Shown here: piece after piece, positions 30,820 to 42,800 of the stretch
Numbering within the stretch: the first letter of the stretch is position 1
Layout of the letters: the number at the start of each line of letters is the position of its first letter
Assembly: GCA_043228905.1 (NCBI GenBank)
Contig: JBHGNT010000004.1
Location: forward strand, 2,418,001-2,482,000
Direction: 5' to 3'
Source: Azolla caroliniana
Lineage: Eukaryota > Polypodiophyta
Length of the DNA: 64,000 bases
The notes under the pieces: generated by a model
What the model saw: only the letters and a program-made list of their open reading frames with translations
Told to the model about the DNA's origin: nothing
Databases searched by the model: none
Made by a program: the position numbers and the translations under genes

Positions 30820-33800
30820 CTATGATCTATCAATGAAGTTGATGATGAAATTTTGGACCTTGCGATAAAGGGGACGACTCAAGAAAGCAATGAGAGCATC
30901 AAGGAAGAGTGCGAAGGTGAGGAGGGAAGCATAGATGAAGAATGTTGTCCCAAAACAATCGGAACCATAACATACGAGTGTGTCGGAAGAAGCATGGAGA
31001 TCATAAAGATAGCCTGCAAGGACTCCAGAAAGAATGGATGAACCCGCAAGGAGATGTGTGTTAGTGAGCATGAAGTTGGTGCCAAAGAACTTAAGGCCAT
31101 ATAATTCTGACACGGTTGGGATAGTTAAGGAAATAAGGGAGCCATGACAAAGACCCACAAAGAATGAGCCCACATATAATGATCCTCCCAATTTTCCCAT
31201 TGCTAACCATAAAAACATAGCTATCATCGGTAACTTTGACACCCCCATCCATGTTGGTCTTGGCACACCAAACCTCCTGTAAATATACATCCATTATAAT
31301 GTTACATTTAGAACAAAATCTAGTTTATTAGGTTTGTCATCAATCTTCAAATATTACGTATTTCTATTTAAGTCATTCTTATTGCACGTGCTTTGATGAA
31401 ATATTCATTGAATTTTCATCATGTTATTCATGGTTTTCGTTTGTCCTAGTTCATGTGTCGTATTACACAATTTTGAGTTTGTTAATGAAAGGATTCTCGT
31501 TATTCTTTTGATCTATATTGAATCTTACCATATTATTGAGGCCAACATAAAACTAGTCCCACAAGGCTATTTACTCTAGAGAATGAAAGATTGAGTATCA
31601 ACCTAAACAAGTAATATTGGTAAAGAATAGAAGTGGTTAAGACTTGAACTTGGCAAAAATTTCAATGCGGATTTATGACTTGACATTGATGTGAAATACG
31701 AGTTGAACAAAGATGCAAACAAGATAGATCTGTTATTGGCAACCAAAGGTACCATGGGATTTTATAAGACACCCTCCCAATGCATTATTGACAATTTAGG
31801 GTTGTCTAAACACTCACTCGCATGTTGTATTTAAGAATAATTTTTAAAATTGTGCTTTTAAGAACACAATCTTTGGTTGCCAAGTCATATATAATAAGCT
31901 TGCCTAAACATTCAAACATTTAAACACATAATAAGTTATCTAATTTGCAAGTAGACAAGTTAATTATTGATCAAAGTGTAGATTGCTTATAAACAATTTT
32001 CAGATTAATACCCTAAGGCATACATGCAATTAAAAAGCGTAAAATAGAGAACTTGGTTAAGCCGTGTTGGGAAAGGACCCAAGTAAAAAATAAGTCCCTA
32101 TATTATGTTACAATGCTTGTTAAATGTGGAGATTAATGATCACTTGAGTAATGATTTATTAAAGGCTTAGTTCAAATGATATATACTTGATAGACCATAA
32201 ATTAATTTATATTTGTCAACATACTAGCATAAGGTAGGAGCAACTTCTATGGTAGAAAGCCAATAGACCTCTAATCACAAAGCTTTCAGAATTTTAAAGG
32301 CCTTTTGCAAACTCTAATCTCCATTAATTTTGGGAATATAATCCAAACCTGAACTATAACCAATTACAACATTTTTATGTCAAACATATTTATGTCTAAG
32401 TATGTAACTTCTAGTAACTTGATCAATGTTCAATTTGCAAATAGAAAAATTGCAATGTATATCAAATGCATTTCTTTGAAGGTCAGAATCACAAAATTAC
32501 GAGTTAATTGGATAGCACTAACGACAAACATTGTCTTCATTCACTAGTTTGTAGAGTGCTCAAAATGTTCACCCTAAAGTTATGCACCATTATTTTTCTA
32601 TCCTTGAGATTTCTTATACTAGTTTGTGACATCAAAATATAGATACCCACACGATATAGGAGTATTGGTGTTTTGTGATTCATTTGTTGCTACATAATGG
32701 ATCCCTAAAGTGATGCACCACTAATGTTCTACCTTTGAGATTCCTTATAATAACTTGTGAAATCAAAATACTAATATCCACACAATATAAGAGGGTTTAG
32801 GACATTTTGTGAAGCATTTGTTGCTACATTAGAGATCCCTTTACGACTATAACTCCCATCTCAACAACTCCTTTCAATGAACATGGATACTAATGAATCA
32901 TGATGGATGTAGCTCTCCCAACCTCCATTAATGACACCATGATTGATTTTCTAGAAGATGCTATTGATGGTCTTTGATCATCTGATATACTATCATTTTC
33001 AAGAGTGAAAAGGAGAAAGTAATATGTAGCCTATATCATCAAATGCTTTGTATATTCTTGTGAGTATAAGATGGCACATTTGTGATGTGTTTCCAAATAC
33101 TGGGAAATGTACAATATTGTGCATCACATTCTTGTTGCAAAATGTGCTAGTTGATGGGGATTTTGAATGACAGAAGGCAAATTATTGCATTCAATTCTTG
33201 TTATAGACCACCACTTGGGACATGGATGTGGGAAATGTAAATTATTGTGCATCGTGTTTTTGTTGGAAAGTGCACTAGTTAATGGGGATTTTGTAGGAAA
33301 GAATGCAACATATTGCATCAAATTCTCTCTATGGACCACCATTTGGGACATGGAGGGAGAACATTAAAATTATTTTTGAAGCCTAGGTCAATTAGTATGG
33401 TGTGAGTCTAAAAACGTTTAATGTATAACTCCATTATTACAATGTGGGGCTTCTAGACACACTAGGTCCAGTGTTGGGCAAAGTTTGTAGCCTCTACCGG
33501 AAATTTTCCTGCTTCTCATGAACCTAACCGGAATTTTAAAATTTTGGCCGGCCACGTTCCTACCAACGACAATGTCAACCGGAACATGTTGAAATTTTTT
33601 TTGGCCGCATAACCAAAAAAAATCTAATACAATACCAAATCAAATCAATCACAAAATTTTGGAACCCAAAAACTAAAGATATATATTTACCAAAAAAAAT
33701 TCTAATGGTACTAGTAAAAAATTTCCACAAAAAACCATTACTAATGGTACTAGTACTAGTACTAACTCTAGTAATGTTATGAATAAAAGCTGGTATGCCC

Positions 33801-36800
33801 CTGTTTCAAGAACTGTATCAGAACCCATAAATTATCATCATATTGAAGAAGAAGATGAAGAAAAAGAAGAAGAAAGTGAGAGAAACAAAGTGAAAGACAG
33901 GCATCATGTCGTTCCCCTTGCTTCTAGATCAAGCTATGGTTTTCTCAAGCTCAGTGACAAAAAGGATGATTTGGGCCACATTTATAATAACCTCAAATCA
34001 TTCAGAACAGAGCTTAATCCGATCATTGAAGAAGAACAAGAGGAAGAGCAAGAAGGTATGGGTCACCCTGATCAACATAGCATTCATGCTGATAATGGTG
34101 TAGATCAATTGGAAATTATTAATGCATGGGAGCTAATGGAAGGATTAGATGATGATGATGATGATATTGATGATGGTCATGGTCATTGGGATGGTCATGG
34201 TCTTGGTCTTGGTCAAGAAGGAGGAAAGCCTCTAAATATAGAAAGGTCTTTATGTTTTAATAGGATCCATGATCTGGAATCTTGCTTTGATCGAGAGGCT
34301 AATTCACCTCTATGGAAACCTTATAATGACTTCACAAGACAAAAACCTAAAATGCAGCATCCTCACCATCAACATAGGAGGTTCAAATCTTGTGAAGGCC
34401 TTGATGTAATGCTAGAAGAAGAAGAAGAAGAAGAGAAGGAACAATATGATTGTTATTCTTACATGAAAAAACCTATGAAGTCTACTACCATATATACAAC
34501 AATGGGGATTTAATTTCTTCATTTTTGCACAAAAATAGAGCTTTTATTAGCCATGCATAAAGACCTCAACATGCAATATAATTATGAAAGAATTAGATAA
34601 TTGAATGTTTTATTATAGCTCATCTCCAACAATAATGAGCACAACCTCAAGAGACAAGACATTGTTTAGCTAGAGGAAAGCCAAAATACATACCTCATAA
34701 GAAAAATGAGCAAAATCCATACCTGAGAGTGGTGGTTTGTGCACAGGGAAGAACAAGTAGGGAGCAGTGACCAGGGAACAAGGAGTATCGATCAAAGAGT
34801 AGAGACCAAGGAATAGGGAGCAGGGAACGGGAAGCAACAATAGGGATAAGCAAATAGCGACTGTGAGCAGCGAACAGGGATCAAGAAACGTAAGGTCTCG
34901 AGTCTCGACTCTTGACTCTCAGGAGGGAAGAAAGGGGGAAAGAGGGGGAAAGTTAAAACTATATTTTTGTTATATATACATACCTATATTTTTAAAAAAC
35001 TATATAACTAGCCGGTTGAAAAAATATCAACCGGCTAGATTCCTGTTGGTAGGATAACCTGGCCGGAATAAATTCCGGCATTCCCCCACCTTGGCCGACA
35101 AAAGTCCCAATGCAACAGGAAGGCTGACACTGTTCCTGGGACTTTGCCCAACACTGACTAGGTCTATGTATTCAATTTCCAACATAGGATGCAATCACTT
35201 TTCGTATTACTTCTCATGTAATATGTTCTTTATAGCTTGCAAGTACAATGTAGTGTGTTGGTTTAATCAATGTCACTCACTCAATTCATTGCATTTTTGG
35301 GGAGCTTAGTTGTATCCTACACTTAACTAACAAGAGTTAGATGCACTTGTTTGTAGTTTAAGTTTGGAACAAGAGTTTAATCCATTGGATTTGATTCCTC
35401 AAACAAAAAAGGCAATATGTTCACTCCAAAGAATCTGATTCCATTGGATCTGTTTGTTTTTGTTTTAATTTTGACTCTGAGAAATTTTAGTTCGCAAACA
35501 CATCATTATTAAATTGAACTTCAAACTTAAATAACCATTTTAAATTGAGATCCTTTTCTTTGTTTATCTATGAAATTACATTCAATAGTTAGTAAATGCA
35601 CCATCATGAGGGCCGGGTCGAGTTTAAGAGAAGGGTTGGTCTTAATGCAACCGAAAACGATGGAGGAACAACTCCGATGACCATTGTTTTGGAACCTGCG
35701 GATTAGAAGTGAAGACGGTATGATTCTTAGCCAGAAAATATATTTGCCATGGGGGTAGATGTTAGGGTACAATGTTAGTTCAGTAAGAGACTGGGAAGTT
35801 TTCAAAATGAAGAGGAGGGAGGGTCAGGTTGGTAGTACTTTATTTATTGGCAGACCGGAAAAGGTGACTTAGTTGATAGATAAGGTTGTTGATGGTCTAG
35901 TTAGGTTGAATGACGAAGAGTGGGTCTGGTTTGGGTGGTTTGTAGGTGATGGTGATGCACAAATTATTTGTGGTAGGTGCCCATATAATGAGTATCGTTT
36001 GTGGGGCAACCTAAGTGCTTTCACAAACAATGGCCAGTGGTTGGCAATGCAAGTGGCAGTGTTGGAAGGTAAGAAGTGGCAAGTAAACTCGGACCTCGGG
36101 AAGCTGGAAACTAATTGTAAACTCTGGATATTTGACAACAAGCCCTTATGTGATTTGGAGTGGGATCCACTAGAGGTATGGTGGTAGAAACCGGGAACGA
36201 ACAAACTGGAAGGGTTTTTCGAGTACCATACTAAGCTAGGAAGGCAAATCATTGGCCCTAAATCAATGACCGTTGCTCAAACTCGCAATAGTTGGAGGGA
36301 TAAGGGCATATCTGATGACTTGTTGAAGTCGTTTTGGAGGAGACTATGAGTGTTCAATATGCCAGAAAAAATAAAGCTTTGGTTGTGGTTTCTTAGCCAT
36401 AAGGCGATACCTGTCGGGGAGTCGTTGAGGTATCGTGGTGGGGAGGTTGGTTGCGAGATATGTGGAGACTCTTTGGAATCGATTCCTCACTGTTTTTGGA
36501 ATTGCGTAGAGGCGATTAACATTTCGGGTCAAAGTCTTAGGATCGTGGCAACATGTGGTGTGAATGGGAGAGTTGTATGGGGGGTCCTTCCAAGGGCTAA
36601 AGTTAACAGGGGGAAGGCTGGGCGGAACAGTTAAACCCCCATGGTCATGGATTTATAGTGCAGGCTGACAATGTGTTTCAATGTGTTGGAGTTCGACCTA
36701 GCACAAAATCTGAATATTTTGAGGAGATATGGATGATGGTGGTTTGCTTAACGGTCTAGCACATTTTGACCAAGTGTTGTAAGTTTGTTTTTCAACAGCA

Positions 36801-39800
36801 CAAGCTCCCAAGTTCCCAAGTGGTGAGGTGTTGTTAAACATCTTATTCGACCTGGTATCTTGGTTGCAGGGACAGTACAATTCGATTCAGGGGGAATCAG
36901 ATGAAGCAACAAGAGCTCGGTCAAAGCTTCTACTGAAATGCGACAATTCTCCTATGGTGGTCAGATCATCATCAAGGCCTAAATGGAACTTCCAAGCACC
37001 TAGATGGTTGTTTCTGCCAATGGCTTCCATTAGTGACTAGGAGTTATAAATATGTATACCTATTTTACTATCCCGGACACGGGTAGAGCAAGGTAGAACA
37101 GAACAGAGGTAGGCAAGAGCAAAGTAGAGCAGAGCTAGGGCAGACGACGGAATATTGAGAGATGAGCGAGAAGCAGAAGATAGATGAAGCTGAATATTTG
37201 ACTCTGTAACTAGCATTGTTCACCTTGATTGGGATCAAGGTGAACCCCTTTATTTATACAATTCCAGGAGTTCTGCATGCAAGCAGAGGGAGTTTCATGC
37301 AGGAGCTTTTAGAAAGTTCTAGAACTTTCTGGAACATCAGAAAGAGATATTGAACTTATATGTATTGGCATACATCTGATTTTATGTTTCATCAATCGGT
37401 TAGACTAATTGAGTACATAGACAAAGTCGTGGGTTCGAAACACATCATGACTTGACGTATATATATGACATTACTAATTGACTACATAGACAAAGTCGTG
37501 GGTTCAAAACCCATCATATATATATATGTTATCATCCCTTTAAGGCCGCCCTTGAAAACTCTGCCCTGGTTTCTGTGGATATCGTTCATGAAATGCCCGA
37601 ACTACGTCCGGCAAATGTTTGAGATGTTGTGCCATCTCCCATGTTGCTTCGGAGATCAAGTACCCTTTCCAAAGGACATGGTATTGATGCTAGCGATAGA
37701 AGAGACGAGAGTCGAGAATTTGGTCAACCTCATATTCTTCTCTGGTTGAGAGCTAGATTGGTGGTGGAGGAGAAGGGTTTCGACCGGGGATTTCAGATAG
37801 ATTGTGAGGTTCAAGAAGGGAGACATGGAATACATTATGAATACGAAAGATGGTAGCTCTAAGTGGACAACCATGGAACCAATTTTCTCAATGATTCTGA
37901 AAGGGCCTAACTTCTTGTAATCAAGCTCTGGACAAGGACGAGTGGTGGCAATATTGCGACAGAGAAGCCAAACAAAGTCACCCACCTCAAATCGGGGGGC
38001 ATCTGAACGAAGACGGTTAGCTTGCACCTTGTAGCGTTCGCCACTAAGGGTGATCTCCAAGGAAAGGTCACGATGTACATCCTCCAAGAGACGTGCCCGA
38101 TCCTCCACAAAAGGATTGACACAGTCAAAGGGAAGAGAAATGTTGAAACGGGGGTGGAGACCATAGTTTGTGATAAATAGAGTAACTCACGTAGACGCAT
38201 GTAGAGAGTTGTTGTAGACAAACTCGGCAAGTGGGAGAAGGTCAACCCAATCGTCTTGTTGGTAGCTAAGAGAGCACCACAAGTACTGTTCCAAGATTTG
38301 GTTAACCCGCTCCATTTATCCATCGGTTTGCAGATGATAGGCTGAAGACAGATTCACAGTACAACCTAAGGTTTGCAGAATGCGCCGCCAGAAATTGGAA
38401 ACAAATTGTGGTCCCCAATCAGAAGTGATATTGTCCGGGAGTCCATGTAGTCGGTTGTCTCCTCTCCGTAAATGGTTTTGGCACATGGAGCAAAATGGGC
38501 CATCTTGGTGAAGTGATCGGCCATGACGAACACCGAGTTGTAGCCACCAACAAAGGGAAGGTCAGTGATGAAATCCATGGAAAGAGAGGCCCAATAACGT
38601 TTGGGGATTGGGAGATGTTGAAGGAGACCATATGGTCGATGATGAGATGCTTTGGAGCGAGCACAAGTGTCGCATGACTTAACAAACTCTTTGACCAATT
38701 TAAATGGTTGTGCCCACCAATACCCTTGAGATATCAACTCCAAGGTTTTCGCAACGCCAAAATGACTAGCAAGTGGATCATCGTGACACTCTTGGAGCAC
38801 CCTGGTCCGACACAGACCGCTTGGGACATACAAAAGAGGTTGTTCACCTTGATTGGGATCAAGGTGAACCCCTGTATTTATACAATTCTAGGAGTTCTGC
38901 ATGCAAGCAAAAGGAGTTTCATGCACAAGCTTCTAGAAAGTTGTAGAACTTTCTGGAACAACAGAAAGAGACTATATGTATTCGTGTTTACATCATGATT
39001 CTATGTTTGATCAATCTACTAGACTAATTGACTACATAGACAAAGTTGTGAGTTCAAAACCCATCATGACTTGACGTATATATATGACATTCACCACATA
39101 GACAAAGTTGTGGGTTTGAAACCTATTTTGACTTGACGCGTATATATGACATTACTAATTGACTACATAAACAAAGTCGTAGGTTCGAAACGTATCTTGA
39201 CTTGACGTATATATATATGACAGTTACAAGGTAGTTACCATGTAAAAAGAGTTGATGGGATACTTTCGTTGTAAATGAGGGGTTGGGGGATTGTGACCAT
39301 GTTAAAAGAGTTGATGGGATACTTTTGTTGTAAATGAGGGGGTGGGGACTATGATCACTTTGGTGAGAAAACCAGAGTGAGTTTTGTTGAAATTTGTTGG
39401 TCTTTGATGTACTTTGTTTGCTAACTAATGCGAAGTAGTGGTTTTTTTGGAAAAAAAATTACTTGATCTTACTCATTTTATAGAGCTACATTATGGTCAT
39501 TTTGATGTTTTTGATCAATTTACTTGATGTTACTCATTTTATATAGCTACATTATGGTCATTTTGATGTTTTTTATTAGAGCACTACAAACCATTGCCAA
39601 TTGTTTCATGCTTAGGTAGTGCTATGGAAGTGCGAATATATGCTAGAATGATAAGATGTGCCTCTCTTTACAAATTCACACATCCCAAAGGAAAATGTAC
39701 TTTGCAACAATATCTTAAATGTCGATGTTATCACATTTCCAAGCTCTATTGTAACTCTATTTATTTAGAAAAGGTCACAATATAGAAAAAGTTGCCTTAT

Positions 39801-42800
39801 TGCATGTGCTTTATGTATAAGTATTCAAGACGTTTGTCATCTCTTGTATACGTGAAGAGTTTTGATTCACTAAAAAATTGAATGTCCTTCTCCTCCTCGT
39901 GTAAATAATAGGAAATAGTGAGACGATGCCCAAAATTTGTATGTATTTCGTAAAATAATAATGTTCTTCTACAAATCAACTTGCATTTATTATATGACTA
40001 CTTGAAAAGTTGCTTTATAAATGAAGTTTGTTCGTTGTGGCAAAAGACAAGGACATGATTCGACATTAGATAATATCACAAAGTGATAAACAAGCCTCAA
40101 AATTTCTCGGATACTAAAGTGGTGAAGGAGATTCAATGGTCATTTGATGCCATGTGGCAAGTCTTAGAGCACGTTTAAAAAGGGTCACAACAAGCTATGA
40201 ATGGGCTCAAGTTTCGACTCCTTTTAGTGTATTGATCAGTAAAAATTTCACTTCTCCAAATGAATGTTTCACAACCTACAAATAAAATAGTTTCATACAA
40301 AACTCGAAGATCCCAATTGTGACATGAAACTGATAGGGGTTATCTTACATGGATCGCATTACACATCAAGGTAAAGCAAATGCTTTCATATAACACTCTA
40401 TGCCACCGACAAGTGTTTGAAGGCAACCCAAGAGTCTTGGTACAATATTTGGGAATGACAAATTTTCAAGACCATCTTTCGACTATAAGAGAAAGCTAAA
40501 TGATTTTGAAGAAATATAATAGAAGAAAAGCCATTAAATTGGCTTCAAAAGTTTCACATAAACAATTGCTCATAGAGAGGTTTCTTTTTCAATTCTTACC
40601 CGAAATGTCCATTTTCTAACATATTCCACAATGTATGTGTTTGTATATTGACCGTGCATAAAAGCTTCTACAAAAACTAGGCATGGGGGATAGAAGCTTC
40701 CACCGAAATGGGTTGGGGGAGTACTGAATATTAGCCGCCATAATTTTTACTCTTTGTGAGGTTCCGAGGACATTTACTAGGTCTATGGTTAGTTGCCCAA
40801 TTGGATTGTTTGCACAAAAAAAGCATCTACAAAAATGGGCTTGGGGAATAGTGATTAACTGTCACAAATTTTTTACCCTTGGTGAGGTTATGTGGACATT
40901 TACTAGTGATGTTGCCTAGTTGGATTGTCACTTCAAGAACAACGCTTCCACAAAATTGGGCATGGAAGATTAGTTGTCTCAATTTTTATCATTTGTCGGG
41001 TTCAAGAACATGGCATGTGGGATAGTGAATGTAGGTAAAGTGTATGAAAGGATGGCTAGAGACATTTGTGAAAGTGTAAGATAAATAAGCGAGATCTCTT
41101 ATGTAGGATAGGATAGTCTTGCACGGCCTACCCGAGAAAGGGATCGAGTTTGTGTATATTTTAACTAATGGAGTATATTCGTTTTTGGAAAAATGAAAAA
41201 AGAAAAGGGAGATATTAAATGGAATCCATTGACCCATCTCTCTCTCTCTCTTGTGAAGTGCATTTACTTTCTTCATTAAGTAGGATGCTTTCTTCATGAC
41301 AGTAGGAATACAATGAAAACATTCACTTTAGATTATAGCATATTGAAAGGGTACATTGAAAAGGAAAAAGAGGTGCACCTTATCGTGTATTCGGAGACGT
41401 AGCCGGAAAGGATCCTGCCCATAAAGTTGCCCAAGCTAAAGAGCGAAGTGAACGTTGTAGTTGTGCTATACCCGAAGGATTGCGCGACTTGACCCAAGTT
41501 GTTGACAAATGCCATGCCAGATCCTGCTCCACAAAAGAGGGCAAAATAGAGCACATAGTAATGCCATGTCTTGAGGAGGGAGAGAGTGGAGATGTCCTCT
41601 CCTAGCCCATGAGACACAAGGGACAATTCATGTGCACAATCGATCATATGGCAACAACACCCTCTTGACTTGTAATAGCTAATGTCACTAGTTAATGCAT
41701 TTCCTTTAGCCTTTCCATCATCATTGTCATTGTCCAAAAAAGGCTTTGTCAATCTGTCTTTCTCCAAATCCGATTCGACGTAACTATTATTAATGTTGTC
41801 GTTCTTTTCGTGATCATTGTCGTCGTGATGACTTTCCGGTCCATCACTACTAGTAGCATCGCCGATAAGTTTTGGTTTCACACCTTGATCGGCCGGGACA
41901 TAATGTTGATGATGATCGATGGAATGGTCATGATCTTGGCTCGTGAGCCTCTTCATTTGGAAGTACAAGAAGAAGGGGACGGCGGCGGGGGCGGCGAGCA
42001 ACACGAAGAGTAGGTTCTGGAGGATGGGGTTGTCGGTGAGGACGGGCACGAAGGCTTGGAGGATGATGTAGGAGGCGAGGCACATGGCGATGCCCGTGAA
42101 GGCGACCACGGCCCGGCGCTCGAGGTTCTCCTCGCGCTCGGTGTCCGAGGGGGGCACGGTCTGGAAGAAGAGGGCGGTTGCGAGGGTGAAGGACGGAACG
42201 AGCACGAGGAGCATGAGCACGAACATGGAGGAGGAGCTGTCGAAGAACCTCTCGCACAGGTTGGAGTAGAGCGCGGCCGACAGCCCCATGTAGGCCTTGA
42301 AGAGGCCGACCACGGGACCCCGGTTGCGAGGGAAGTTCCGGACCGCCACCGTGAACACAGACGCGTTCATCCACGAGATGGCATTGCCGGCCGTCATGCT
42401 CACCAAGAACATCTGATGCAGCAGCAATTTTCATCCACATTATATTATCCAATTCCCAAATTATATACATACTAGTTTGTTTCAGTTAGTTACACAAAAT
42501 TGTCCTAATTATTGATTCAACATTGTTTTATTATGTAGCTACTACTGTCAAAAAAAAAAAAGTTCATTATGGAAAGAAAGTGCCATGGTATATATAACAT
42601 TAGATGAAGATGATAGATCCAATTGTTATACATATACAGTACAGTTCATTGAACCAACACAAGGATGATGACATAGATGAGTTGTTATGAGGATGCATGA
42701 TGATGCATGATGATGGAACCAATCCATGATGCATGATAGAACCAATCCAGGATGATGATGCATGATGCATGATGGAACCAATCCATGATGATAATGCATG

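Larger units (their letters stand above)
33469..35156 (+). mobile_element. Non-autonomous hAT-like transposon carrying a captured gene fragment
   Basis: A 1688-bp element bounded by perfect 16-bp terminal inverted repeats, CAGTGTTGGGCAAAGT, at 33469-33484 and inverted at 35141-35156. It has the 8-bp target duplication ACTAGGTC on both sides, which is diagnostic of the hAT superfamily. Subterminal sequence is also inverted but diverged: CCGGCCACGTTCCTACCAAC on the left against CCGGCCAGGTTATCCTACCAAC on the right. A 12-bp stem hairpin (CTAGCCGGTTGA) lies at 35008-35038. No transposase is encoded, so it would depend on a transposase in trans. Its interior holds a 244-codon frame similar to the N-terminal half of plant glutaredoxin-family proteins. 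It sits in intron 2 of the transporter gene, antisense to it. Confidence 0.93.

Noticed and set aside
37391-37530. Possible tRNA gene (TTCGAAAC motif)
   Set aside because: The motif is part of the repeated LTR terminus; no cloverleaf with matching acceptor stem could be built.
41333-41378. Transporter ending shortly after exon 2 within the intron
   Set aside because: The read-through frame lacks the last membrane segments, whereas a phase-compatible exon at 31276 supplies the expected C-terminus.
41928-42475. Long open frames antisense to or overlapping the transporter exon 2 (180 and 139 codons)
   Set aside because: They mirror the GC-rich codon use of the real exon, have Arg/His- or Glu/Gly-rich nonsense composition, and match no family.
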